A stretch of DNA of 9,941 nt from CAWJEL01 sp964647255 (GCA_964647255.1 CAZYGI010000111.1:1-9941), one strand, 5' to 3'. Numbered from the stretch's first letter, positions 1-7,114 are shown. Notes: generated from the letters alone by a model not told the origin. Numbers and translations are program-made.

Positions 1-996
1 ACACTGGCCTGGCGCGGCGCGCCCCAGGCGCAGGCCGAGTATGTGAGTCACTTCCGCGCCGATAACATCGTGCGGGATGCCGAGTTCATCCGCCGTGCGC
101 TGTTGGGGCCGGACGGCAAGTGGAGCATCCTGGGGCAGAGCTTCGGCGGCTTCTGCGTGGTCCACTATCTGTCGGCCGCGGCAGGCAGCCTGCGCGAGGC
201 GTTCACCACGGGCGGGCTGCCGCCACTGGATCGGCCGGTGGACGACATCTACCGGGCCACCTATCGCCGGCTGGCCGGGAAGAACCGCCTCTACTTCGAG
301 CGGTATCCCGACGACCAGGCGCGGGTGCGGGAGATTGTGGACTACCTCGCCAGCCACGACGTCCGTCTGCCGGGCGGCGGGCGGCTCTCCCCGCGGCGGT
401 TCCAGCAGCTCGGCATCGCGTTCGGCGCCAGCGATGGTTTCGAGCCGATCCACTACCTGTTGGAAGAAGCATTTGTGCAAGGTCCGGCCGGCCGCGAGTT
501 GAGCTACACCTTCCTGCGGGACTTCGAGGAGCGTTTCAGCTTTGAGACGAACCCGATTTACTTCCTGTTGCATGAGGCGGAGTACTGCCAGGGCGAGGCG
601 TCGCGCTGGTCGGCCGAGCGGGTGCGCACGGCATACCCGGAATTCGACCTGGGGCCGGACAAACCGGTGCTCTTCACCGGCGAGATGGTCTACCCGTGGA
701 TGCTGGAGGAATACGAGGCGCTGAAGCCGTTGCGGGCGTGCGCCGATATCCTGGCCGAGAAGGCCGATTGGCCGCGGCTCTACGACCTGGATGTGCTCCG
801 CGCCAACACCGTGCCCGTGGCCGCGGCGGTGTACCTGGACGACATGTACGTCGAGTCGGCCTACTCGCAGGAGACCGCCAGCTTCATCCCGAACGTGCGC
901 GCCTGGGTCACCAACGAGTACGAGCACAACGCGCTCCGCGCCGACGGCGAGCGGGTGTTGGATCGGTTGTTGGCCATGGTGCGGGGCGAGGTGTAG
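1..996 (+). CDS. Prolyl aminopeptidase (proline iminopeptidase), alpha/beta hydrolase family S33, 5'-truncated by window
   Basis: This is the C-terminal 331 residues of a cytoplasmic serine peptidase that removes N-terminal proline from peptides. The frame is open from base 1, so the real start lies upstream; the GTG at base 43 sits inside conserved sequence and is not the start. Seen: the nucleophile elbow GQSFGG, with Ser at bases 139-141; an alpha-helical cap region; a late Asp pair in VYLDDMYV (bases 838-843), one of which should be the acid; and the catalytic His in the family-typical WVTNEYEHNALR stretch (925-927). The triad order Ser-Asp-His and these flanks match the longer Aeromonas-type prolyl aminopeptidases (about 425 residues) better than the roughly 315-residue Serratia type, so about 95 residues are missing here. 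It ends in TAG and faces the convergent DDAH gene across 75 bp. I am sure of the family and fairly sure of the substrate class. Confidence 0.9.
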   Translation, partial: TLAWRGAPQAQAEYVSHFRADNIVRDAEFIRRALLGPDGKWSILGQSFGGFCVVHYLSAAAGSLREAFTTGGLPPLDRPVDDIYRATYRRLAGKNRLYFERYPDDQARVREIVDYLASHDVRLPGGGRLSPRRFQQLGIAFGASDGFEPIHYLLEEAFVQGPAGRELSYTFLRDFEERFSFETNPIYFLLHEAEYCQGEASRWSAERVRTAYPEFDLGPDKPVLFTGEMVYPWMLEEYEALKPLRACADILAEKADWPRLYDLDVLRANTVPVAAAVYLDDMYVESAYSQETASFIPNVRAWVTNEYEHNALRADGERVLDRLLAMVRGEV

Positions 997-1001
997 TCGG
1001 A

Positions 1002-1071
1002 GGCTGGATCTTGGAGGTTTGAGGTTCGATACGGGTACCAGCCTGCAACCTCTGACCTCCAACCTCCAGCT
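1002..1071. repeat. Imperfect inverted repeat made of 7-nt units between convergent genes
   Basis: Two 25-bp arms (1002-1026 and 1047-1071) are reverse complements at about 20 of 25 positions and enclose a 20-nt loop containing GGTACC. Each arm has a 7-nt period: ttggagg then tttgagg on the left, and aacctct, gacctcc, aacctcc on the right. The element fills the whole gap between the stop codons of the prolyl aminopeptidase gene (996) and the DDAH gene (1072). A transcript from either side could fold into a long hairpin, so it may act as a bidirectional transcript end, but no U-tract follows on either strand. It could equally be an inserted repeat with no function. Confidence 0.65.
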
Positions 1072-1854
1072 TCACCACACCAACGCCAAACACGTCACCC
1101 CGCCGTCCGCCTTCGCGAACTCGGTGGTAGGGACGGGCAGCACCTCGAAGCCGTGCGCCCGGAGCAGGGCCGCGGTTTGGGGGTAGCCGGCCGGCAGGAT
1201 GACTTTGTCCCCGATGCCCAATGCGTTGCAGGCGTATGCCTCATCCGCGGGCACGCGCAGCACATCGAATCCGGCCAGCGCCGGCGGGGTCGCGAACCCT
1301 TCCACCGCCAATAATCGCCCTTCACCCAGGTACGTCACCGCGCTGAGCAGGTGCAGGTAGCCGTCCACTGGTGCTTCGAGCACGGGGAGACCCGAAGCGG
1401 TTTGCACACCCTTCGGGTCCGGGGCCGAAAGCGCCACGGCCAACTGGGCGATGCCGGCGCGGTTGGTGCGGCCGGAGCGGCCCACCACGATCCGGTCGGG
1501 CAGGATCAACACGTCGCCGCCCTCGAGCGTGCCGGGCGCGACGATGCGTGCCAGCGGGAAACGCCCGGCCAACACCTCAGCGGCCGCCGCCTCTTCCCCG
1601 CGCCGGCTGGCCGCGCCGGGTCGGGCGATGATCGCCCGGCCGTCAATCACCAGAGCCGGGTCCTGCATGAAGCAGCTATCCGGGAAGCGCTCGTCGGGCG
1701 GCAGTGTTTCGACCGCGACCCCGGCCGCGGCCAACGCCTGGTGATACTCGGCATGTTGGGCCCGGGCCAGCGTGACATCTATCGCGGCGCCGGACGAGCT
1801 GATAGCGCGCACGAAGCTGGCGCCGGGCGGTCGGACGATGGCGTGGGTGATCAC
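1072..1854 (-). CDS. Dimethylarginine dimethylaminohydrolase (DDAH), amidinotransferase superfamily
   Basis: 260 residues, the usual length of a bacterial DDAH, which hydrolyses N-omega-methylated arginines to citrulline plus methylamines in the cytoplasm. Seen: the substrate-binding FPDSCFMQD (Asp59, Asp65), EGGD (Glu111, Asp113), GRSGRTN (126-131), the catalytic His168 in YLHLLSAVTYLG, and the nucleophile Cys255 in GGVTC close to the C-terminus. This is the complete Cys-His-Glu set of the family, so an active enzyme is expected. The start is GTG (1852-1854), chosen because the protein then begins directly with the first strand of the fold, and because GTGA overlaps the TGA of the upstream SGNH gene. 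An AGGAG (1863-1867) lies 8 nt upstream. It is the last gene of a three-gene leftward operon. A related hydrolase of another guanidino substrate is a less likely alternative. Confidence 0.9.
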   Translation of the reverse strand: MITHAIVRPPGASFVRAISSSGAAIDVTLARAQHAEYHQALAAAGVAVETLPPDERFPDSCFMQDPALVIDGRAIIARPGAASRRGEEAAAAEVLAGRFPLARIVAPGTLEGGDVLILPDRIVVGRSGRTNRAGIAQLAVALSAPDPKGVQTASGLPVLEAPVDGYLHLLSAVTYLGEGRLLAVEGFATPPALAGFDVLRVPADEAYACNALGIGDKVILPAGYPQTAALLRAHGFEVLPVPTTEFAKADGGVTCLALVW

Positions 1855-2483
1855 TCCAGGATCTCCTGGATGGCTGCGGCGACCGCTGCACCCAGCTTTG
1901 GCAGCGCGTCCGCGTCGAGGTGGATGCCGTCGAGGCGGCTGGACTCGACCACCTCGCCGGCGTCCAGGAATGCGCAGCCATACTCCTCGGCCATCAGGCT
2001 GTAGCGCAGCCCCAGATCAGCCGATTTCTCATCCGCGCCCTCGAACATATCTGCGAACAGCGTGCCGTTCACGCAGGTGGGCGGCGGCGCGACCAACAGC
2101 ACCTCCGGCGCTCCACCGTCCGGGCCGAAGTCGCTGCGCTGGATCGTGTCCACCAATGTGGCCGCGCCGTAGGCGATGTCGCTGGCCGATTGGCCGAAGC
2201 GGTGCTTGAGGTCGTTGGTGCCCAGCATCAGCACCACCAGATCCACGGGGTGATGCGATTCCAGGCACGGCAGCAGATGCATCTTGCCGCTCTTGTATTC
2301 GCCTTCGATCGGATCGGACCAGACGGTGGTGCGGCCGTTGAGCCCTTCCGGGATCACCAGGTAATCCGATCCGAGCGCACGCGCCAGCACGCTGGTCCAG
2401 CGCGCGTCCAGGGGATAGCGGTCTTGCGCCAGCGGATTGTGGCCCCAGGTGTTGGAGTCACCATAACATAGAATCGTCTTCAT
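1851..2483 (-). CDS. SGNH hydrolase, arylesterase/acyltransferase of the Mycobacterium smegmatis AcT type
   Basis: 210-residue cytoplasmic esterase or acyltransferase with no signal peptide. Seen: block I ILCYGDSNTWG with nucleophile Ser10; block II EGLNGRTT with Gly50 at the oxyanion position; block III LMLGTND with Asn90; and block V LDGIHL with Asp185 and His188. The order, the spacing and the WT.VLA, GLxxRTT, FEGxxxK and FxDAG segments resemble MsAcT, the M. smegmatis enzyme that also does acyl transfer and perhydrolysis; there the oxyanion residue is Ala rather than Gly. The ATG at 2481-2483 is chosen because the fold begins at MKTILCYGDS, with AAGGA 4 nt and AGGAGAG 10 nt upstream. The frame stays open to 2612, but that part reads the end of the upstream gene in another frame and does not look like protein. 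It overlaps the upstream gene by 26 bp and shares GTGA with the downstream DDAH gene. The natural substrate is unknown. Confidence 0.88.
   Translation of the reverse strand: MKTILCYGDSNTWGHNPLAQDRYPLDARWTSVLARALGSDYLVIPEGLNGRTTVWSDPIEGEYKSGKMHLLPCLESHHPVDLVVLMLGTNDLKHRFGQSASDIAYGAATLVDTIQRSDFGPDGGAPEVLLVAPPPTCVNGTLFADMFEGADEKSADLGLRYSLMAEEYGCAFLDAGEVVESSRLDGIHLDADALPKLGAAVAAAIQEILE
1855..1870 (-). promoter_or_regulatory. Hairpin over the DDAH ribosome-binding site
   Basis: On the minus strand the 16 nt directly before the GTG start form a near-perfect inverted repeat: 7-bp arms separated by 2 nt, realistically a 6-bp stem with the 4-nt loop AGAU. The AGGAG Shine-Dalgarno is partly inside the stem. 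Ribosomes finishing the upstream SGNH gene would pass through and open it, so the structure fits translational coupling at the GTGA overlap. This is inferred from the sequence only. Confidence 0.4.
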
Positions 2484-3693
2484 CAGATCCTTGCTCTCCT
2501 GTATTGAGGTCTTTTTCATAGAGTTGGAAGGTCTGCGCCGGCCGGGCGCCGATCGCTTCCAGCGCAGCGATCTGCGCTTCATCCGCGACCGGGACGGGTC
2601 CGACGACCGCATCGCGGTGTCCGGCGCGCATCGCCTGTACAGCTAGCACGCGCCACAGCCGCAGCACAACATCTGCCTCTGTCTCATCCGGCGCGACGGC
2701 GGGCAGCCGCAGGTGCACCCGGCATGCGGCCGGCGAGATCAGATGGTCGGCCAGCCAACCGGCGGGAATCCACCGCCCATTCGCCAGCCGCAGCGCCCGG
2801 CTCAGATCTGGCTGCCCCGATGCGGCGGCAACGATGCGGCCGGCGCGCTCAGCCACGGCGACAAACGGCGGCCGGCGCAGCCGGGTCGGGGCGTCCGTTG
2901 GCCGCGGGCAGGCCACCAGGAACGCCGCCAGCTCCGGGCTATCCGCTTCGGCAACTGCCCGCACCGCCAGCTCAGCGCTGGGAATCGGGTTGCTCCCGGT
3001 GATGGCTTCAGTCGCTTCAGGGTCTGCTGAACGGTTGAAGTCGGCATCACTCATCGAGACCACGGCGCCGCGTCCGAGTCCAGCCACATCCGCCAGCGGG
3101 ATCGCATAGGTGCGCCACGTTTCGACCGCCGTGTAGCCGGCTGCCGAGACGAGTTCCGGGAGGTAGGGCTGGTTGTAAGGCAGGCCGGCCACGGGCGGTT
3201 GGTCGAACCCGTCGGCCAGGAGGCCGGGCAGCCAGCCGTGATCGGGGCTGGCCGGGCCGTGGATGGCCTGCAAGCCCGCGAGATGCTCAAAGGCCCAGGC
3301 TTCCGCGGTTTCCATGAGTTTTGCGGCGATCTCCGCATGGTTGACGACCTCCAGATAGCCGAACCAGGCGGTGGGCCGGTCCTGCGCCGTCGCGCTCCGG
3401 TCAATCCAGGCTGCGATCGTGCCCACGGCCTCATCGAGGAAGGTGGGGCCCGATGCCTCGGCCAGGAAGAGCGCCATCTCGACATCGGCCAGCAGCGGGT
3501 TGCGCCGCGGGGTCAACGCCGCTATCCGCTCCTTGAACAGCGGCGGCGTCCACCGCGCATCCCCCCGGTAGAGGCTCCAGGGGAACCGGGCAAACCGGCG
3601 CCGCTCGCCCTGGGACGTGACCTCACCGACCCGCAAATTGAGGATGCGCGGTCTTCCTGGAAGAGTGGCCCACGCCTGAAATAAGCCTTCCAC
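2458..3693 (-). CDS. GNAT-like acyltransferase-fold protein (YghO-like family), function unknown
   Basis: 411 residues from the chosen start. Family-typical stretches are seen: FPWSLYRGD followed by W.PPL (residues 37-52), a PRRNPLL segment before MALFLAE, the central PPVAGLPYNQPYLPEL (166-181), and LYEKDL near the end (391-396). This arrangement is that of uncharacterised two-lobed GNAT-fold proteins annotated as N-acetyltransferases; I cannot name a substrate. The frame is open to a GTG at 3796-3798, but the first 35 residues of that version are Cys/Arg-rich and unlike the family. The GTG at 3691-3693, with GAGG 5 nt upstream, is preferred; a TTG nearer the domain is also possible. After LYEKDL the protein has a 15-residue acidic tail that runs through the ribosome-binding site and first codons of the SGNH gene. 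First gene of the leftward operon; no clear promoter is visible upstream. Confidence 0.72.
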   Translation of the reverse strand: MEGLFQAWATLPGRPRILNLRVGEVTSQGERRRFARFPWSLYRGDARWTPPLFKERIAALTPRRNPLLADVEMALFLAEASGPTFLDEAVGTIAAWIDRSATAQDRPTAWFGYLEVVNHAEIAAKLMETAEAWAFEHLAGLQAIHGPASPDHGWLPGLLADGFDQPPVAGLPYNQPYLPELVSAAGYTAVETWRTYAIPLADVAGLGRGAVVSMSDADFNRSADPEATEAITGSNPIPSAELAVRAVAEADSPELAAFLVACPRPTDAPTRLRRPPFVAVAERAGRIVAAASGQPDLSRALRLANGRWIPAGWLADHLISPAACRVHLRLPAVAPDETEADVVLRLWRVLAVQAMRAGHRDAVVGPVPVADEAQIAALEAIGARPAQTFQLYEKDLNTGEQGSDEDDSMLW

Positions 3694-3812
3694 GGCAGCC
3701 TCGGATGGGATGGCGGATTGCGGAAACCGCCTGCGGGATGGCGCACACTGGTGCGGTGCGCTGCACGGGGTGGCCGTGCCCCGCGTCACGCAACACACAC
3801 CCGGGATTCAGC
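3694..3812. other. Divergent intergenic region without a recognisable promoter
   Basis: 119 bp separate the start of the GNAT-like gene (minus strand) and the small Cys-rich gene (plus strand). The stretch is GC-rich with small inverted repeats, for example a GCGG/CCGC hairpin with an AAA loop near 3722-3732. I find no convincing -35/-10 pair on either strand, although at least one promoter is expected here. Confidence 0.4.
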
Positions 3813-4067
3813 ATGTCCAACGTTTTCGCACAACTTCGCAGGCGGTTGGCGCGCCCCGAACGCCCAAAGTGCGACACATGCGCGTTTGTCGAGTTCTTTC
3901 GTAGCAACGGCGACGGCCAGGTGACGCGGCTCCATGCCTTTTGCCGCTGCCCCGGCGGCCCCTATGCCGACCGCCCTGTGCCGGTGTCTCGGCGATGCGA
4001 GCGTTGGCAACGCGCCGCTCAGCGCGCCCAAGCGCCGCGCGTGGGTGATCCCACTTTGACGGCCTAA
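3813..4067 (+). CDS. Small Cys-rich protein, probably metal-binding, unknown function
   Basis: 84 residues beginning at ATG 3813, basic and Arg-rich, with five Cys and one His in a zinc-binding-like order: CDTC at residues 18-21, then HAFCRCPGG, then SRRCERWQ. CxxC ... HxxCxC ... C followed by Trp could hold one zinc, or possibly an Fe-S cluster; I do not recognise the family. The frame is open to ATG 3705, which would add 36 residues with four more Cys. The shorter form is chosen because the extension has no ribosome-binding site and looks non-coding, but the site before 3813 (GGGA) is also weak. Its TAA overlaps by 4 bp the TAG of the convergent phosphoesterase gene. Whether the gene is expressed is not certain; the motif order and sensible composition argue for it. 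Confidence 0.55.
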   Translation: MSNVFAQLRRRLARPERPKCDTCAFVEFFRSNGDGQVTRLHAFCRCPGGPYADRPVPVSRRCERWQRAAQRAQAPRVGDPTLTA

Positions 4068-5050
4068 GCAGGTTCAGCGCTCACGATGCGGATCAGAGCC
4101 GCCTGCGGCCGCACGCCGAAGCGCAGCGGGATGCTTTCCCCTACCCCGCGGCTGACGAACATGCGCGTGCCGGTCCGCTCGAACCAGCCGGCCGCTTGCC
4201 GCCGCGTCAGGTGCGTGCCCTGGGTGTGCGCCGCGCCGATGAGCGGCAGCCGCACCTGCCCGCCGTGCGTGTGCCCCGCCAGCACCAGATCGGCTGAGGT
4301 CACGCCGCGCTCCAGCCAGATGTCGGGATTGTGCGCGAGCAGGATCAAGAAGGCTTCCTCCGGCACGTCTGCCAACGCGGCTTTCAGGTCCGGCCGTCCC
4401 TCGGTGAGGTCGTCCACCCCGGCGATCCAGACGCGATTGCCCCACACCGGCGCCGCCGCGTTGCGCAGCGGCCGGATGCCCTGCGCTGCGAGCGCCGCGT
4501 CCATCGCGGCCATGTCGTTGAAGGCCACCGGAATCCGCACCAGCTCGTTGCGCAGCACTTTGCGAACGAAATCCACCAGCTTCCGCGCCGCACCGAGCAG
4601 GTCGCTCATGCCCGGCCGGCCGGTCGCGCTGCTCCCCCGCCAGGTGTGGCCGAACACGCCCCACACCGAATACTCGACATAGTCATGGTTGCCGCGCACG
4701 CTGAATGCGCCGAGCCGGGGCCGCAGCGTCTCGATCAGCGCCAGCGCTACGGGGAAGCCCGCGGCATCGTGGATCAAATCACCGGTCAGCGCGACGATGT
4801 CATATTCTTCGTCTGCCAAAAGCTGCTTGAGCCGGGCGATCTTGCGCGCCTGGACGCGATCCTGCGCTTGAAAGTGCAGGTCGGACAGGTGCAGGACGGT
4901 GAGACCCTCCGGCGGAAGCCCCGGCCGATCGGAAGCGAGTGTGAAGCGATCCAGCCGCACATCGCCGCGCTCGATCCGGGTGGCATAGATCAGTGCGCCG
5001 AACCCGGCCGCCGCGGCGCCCAGCAGCGCGCCGCCGATCCATCGTTTCAT
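4064..5050 (-). CDS. Metallophosphoesterase, YkuE/YaeI-like, membrane-anchored
   Basis: 328 residues of the calcineurin-like phosphoesterase family, with every metal and catalytic motif intact: SDLH (Asp57, His59), GDLIHD (Asp91), RGNHDY (Asn121, His122, Asp123), LLAHNPD (His240) and GHTHGGQ (His260, His262). A di-metal centre hydrolysing a phosphoester is expected. Residues 5-23 form one hydrophobic segment without a clear cleavage site, so the catalytic domain is probably tethered to the outer face of the membrane, as in YkuE/YaeI relatives; the natural substrate is unknown. The start ATG overlaps the TGA of the upstream paralogue as ATGA (5047-5050), with AAGGA 8 nt upstream. It aligns with the upstream gene residue for residue through position 123, so the pair is a tandem duplication. 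Its TAG overlaps the end of the convergent Cys-rich gene. Confidence 0.9.
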   Translation of the reverse strand: MKRWIGGALLGAAAAGFGALIYATRIERGDVRLDRFTLASDRPGLPPEGLTVLHLSDLHFQAQDRVQARKIARLKQLLADEEYDIVALTGDLIHDAAGFPVALALIETLRPRLGAFSVRGNHDYVEYSVWGVFGHTWRGSSATGRPGMSDLLGAARKLVDFVRKVLRNELVRIPVAFNDMAAMDAALAAQGIRPLRNAAAPVWGNRVWIAGVDDLTEGRPDLKAALADVPEEAFLILLAHNPDIWLERGVTSADLVLAGHTHGGQVRLPLIGAAHTQGTHLTRRQAAGWFERTGTRMFVSRGVGESIPLRFGVRPQAALIRIVSAEPA

Positions 5051-6072
5051 CCACGCATTCCTTTCGCAGTCAGGGCGACAGGATCCGCCTCGCCTGGCTG
5101 ACCTATCGGGATCAGCCGGATCAATGCCGCCTGCGGCGGCGCGCCGAAGCGCAGCAGAAAGCTCTCTCCCACGCCGCGGCTGACGAACATGCGCCGTTTG
5201 CCCCGATGGAACCAGCCGGCCGGCTGCCGGCGCGACAATCCCGCGCCCTGGCTGTACAGCGCGCCGATCAGCGGCAGTTTCACCTGGCCGCCGTGCGTGT
5301 GTCCCGCCAGCACAAGATCGGCCCGCTCAACGCGGTCGTCGTCCCAAACGTTGGGATTGTGCGTCAGCAGGATCAAGGTCGGGCCTTTCGGCACCGCGGC
5401 CAGGGCCGCGGTCAGATCGGGCTGGCCCTGGGTCAGGTCATCCACGCCGGCAACCCACAGATTCACGCCGGGGGCCTGGACATGCGCCGCAGCATTGACC
5501 AGTGTGCGCACCCCGCGCACCGCCAGCCCGGCGTGCAGCGCCTCCGTGCTGTTTCGCCCCATGTGTAGCGACCAGCGTTCGTTGCGCACAGTCCTGACGA
5601 CAAAATCGCTGATCCTTGCGAGCGTGCGCCGCGCCCGCTCGGCCACAGCCACGCCGTGATCCTCCGGCGGCGCAAACAGGGCGCGGAAGCTCGACTGCCA
5701 GTAATCCCGGTTGCCCGGGCAATTGAACGCGGCGAGCCGGGGCTGCAGGGTTTCGATCAACGCCAGGACCCTGGGGATGCCGTTATCGTCGTGGATCAAG
5801 TCTCCGGTCAGCAGCAATAGATCGAAACGCTCGCCGGCCAAAAGCTGCATGAGCTTCGCCAGCTTGGCGGCCTGCACCGCGTCCCTCCCGCGCAGGTGCA
5901 GATCGGACAGGTGCAGGATCGTCAGTCCTCCCGGTGGCACCCCTGGCCGTTCCACCGGCGCCACGAAACGCTCGAGGCTGACGCGGCGCGGCTCAATCCA
6001 GCGCGCGTACGCCACCGCCAGCGCACCGGCGCCCGCGGCGCCGGCCCAGAGCGCCTTCCAAACAGATCGCAT
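5047..6072 (-). CDS. Metallophosphoesterase paralogue with degenerate GNHD motif (GNRD)
   Basis: 341 residues, paralogous to the gene directly downstream. Seen: an N-terminal hydrophobic anchor (about residues 6-24), SDLH (Asp57, His59), GDLIHD (Asp91), LLTHNPN (His238) and GHTHGGQ (His258, His260). The fourth motif, GNHD in the family, reads GNRD (Asn121, Arg122, Asp123; Arg codon at 5707-5709). The metal ligand Asn is kept, but the His that acts with Asp as catalytic dyad is gone, so activity may be lost or changed. All other motifs and the frame are intact, which argues against a decaying gene. The start is ATG 6070-6072, with GGAGG 5 nt upstream. It lies 40 bp after the HEAT-like gene and is joined to the next gene by ATGA. 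A regulatory or scaffold role beside its intact partner is possible but is inference. Confidence 0.88.
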   Translation of the reverse strand: MRSVWKALWAGAAGAGALAVAYARWIEPRRVSLERFVAPVERPGVPPGGLTILHLSDLHLRGRDAVQAAKLAKLMQLLAGERFDLLLLTGDLIHDDNGIPRVLALIETLQPRLAAFNCPGNRDYWQSSFRALFAPPEDHGVAVAERARRTLARISDFVVRTVRNERWSLHMGRNSTEALHAGLAVRGVRTLVNAAAHVQAPGVNLWVAGVDDLTQGQPDLTAALAAVPKGPTLILLTHNPNVWDDDRVERADLVLAGHTHGGQVKLPLIGALYSQGAGLSRRQPAGWFHRGKRRMFVSRGVGESFLLRFGAPPQAALIRLIPIGQPGEADPVALTAKGMRG

Positions 6073-6112
6073 GCATTCCTCCGATTTCTGGCGTCACGGT
6101 GCCCCGCGGGCA

Positions 6113-7057
6113 TCACCGGGCCGGGCGGGGAGCGTGGTAGAATAGCTCGAAGTATTCTTCCGGCCCACCGGCTCCAGCAGCGGGTTTCGCCAGGATCGCG
6201 TCGGCGAGTTCCTCGGCCGTGACTTCCGCATCGCCCGGCGCCACGGCTTGCTGAAGCTCGGCCACCAACGCGGCGCGGCCGATGCGGTGGCCGATCGCGA
6301 TCAGCGCCATCAAGGCGTCGAGCCGCTCCGCTTCCGGCAGCAGCACCGAGGCTTCGGCCAGCGGGATCACCGCACGGGCATCGCCGCCGAGCGCCAGGAG
6401 CCCGTAGAGTTCATAGAAATCTTGCTTGCCGCGCACCAGGTCAGCCAGCGCACCGGCGCCGCGCGAGTCGCCCAGATCCGTCAATCCCCACAGCGGCCCC
6501 ACCAGGTAGCTCTCGTTCATGTTGGGGGCCACGCAGTTGTAGAAAGCCCAGATCTGATCCGCCGCAGCGTGCTCGCCCAGCACGCCCAGCACCATGCACG
6601 CCAGGCTCTTGCCGTAGTCATCCAGTGCGGCGAAACAAGCGGACAAGGCGTAGGCCCCGGCCGCGGCGTGCCAGGCGCAGGCCGCGATCAGCTTTTCGGC
6701 GGTCATGGCGCGCAGTTCTGCGGGTTCGAGCGTTTTGATTTGCAGCAGCCGGGCGGTGAGCGCGGGCAGCGCCTCCGAGCCGAACTGGCGCAGGCGCTCC
6801 GCGAAGGCGAAATCCGCCAGGCCGGTCGCCGCGGGCAGCAAATCGAACAGCTCCTCCACCGTGGCCGCCTGCCGGATCTTCTTCACCTGGGCGCCGTCCC
6901 GGAGCATGAGCAGTGGGTTGAGCCGCATCATGGTCTTGCGGACCGAATCCCCCGTCGCCGGGTCCAGCGTCATCAGGCGAAAGAACGTCTGCGCGCTGGG
7001 CATGCGTGCCGAAGTATCTTTCGGCGGCCGGTTCTTGTTGGACATGGGTTGGGACAT
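6113..7057 (-). CDS. HEAT-like helical repeat protein, function unknown
   Basis: 314 residues, Ala/Leu-rich and almost entirely predicted helical, with HEAT-like helix pairs of the form D-R-A-V-x-P-L-x-E-A (near residues 227-236) and D-S-R-G-A-G-A-L-A-D-L (197-207). There is no signal peptide, membrane segment or catalytic motif; the first 20 residues are polar and probably disordered. HEAT proteins usually serve as protein-binding scaffolds, but no partner can be named. The start ATG at 7055-7057 has GAGG 6 nt upstream; ATG 7058-7060 and ATG 7043-7045 are alternatives. The frame stays open to 7297, but that extension crosses the promoter region and the opposite gene and reads as low-quality Arg/Ser-rich sequence, so it is rejected. 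First gene of a leftward operon with the two phosphoesterases. Confidence 0.75.
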   Translation of the reverse strand: MSQPMSNKNRPPKDTSARMPSAQTFFRLMTLDPATGDSVRKTMMRLNPLLMLRDGAQVKKIRQAATVEELFDLLPAATGLADFAFAERLRQFGSEALPALTARLLQIKTLEPAELRAMTAEKLIAACAWHAAAGAYALSACFAALDDYGKSLACMVLGVLGEHAAADQIWAFYNCVAPNMNESYLVGPLWGLTDLGDSRGAGALADLVRGKQDFYELYGLLALGGDARAVIPLAEASVLLPEAERLDALMALIAIGHRIGRAALVAELQQAVAPGDAEVTAEELADAILAKPAAGAGGPEEYFELFYHAPRPAR

Positions 7058-7086
7058 CATACGCCTCAGCAACCGGATTGCGTTCG

Positions 7087-7114
7087 ATTCTACCACAGTC
7101 TGGTCTTGCGGCAA
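7087..7114 (-). promoter_or_regulatory. Promoter of the HEAT/phosphoesterase operon
   Basis: On the minus strand TTGCCG (7109-7114) and TAGAAT (7087-7092) are separated by 16 nt, and TGG precedes the -10, making an extended -10. The predicted start of transcription, near 7080, leaves a leader of about 22 nt before the ATG at 7057. The position exactly upstream of the HEAT-like gene supports it. Confidence 0.6.

Noticed and set aside
1002..1071. Classical intrinsic terminator
   Set aside because: The hairpin is long and imperfect, and neither strand has a U-tract after it.
1351..2004. 217-codon plus-strand frame opposite DDAH
   Set aside because: No motifs, and it crosses two well-supported minus-strand genes.
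3694..3798. N-terminal extension of the GNAT-like protein to GTG 3798
   Set aside because: The extra 35 residues are Cys/Arg-rich and unlike the family; the GTG at 3693 has a GAGG at good distance.
4064..4067. Terminator or regulatory site at the convergent gene ends
   Set aside because: The two stop codons overlap within coding sequence; no hairpin with a T-run is visible there.
4331..5101. 256-codon plus-strand frame opposite the phosphoesterase gene
   Set aside because: Arg/Gln/Pro-rich shadow of a gene with all phosphoesterase motifs on the minus strand.
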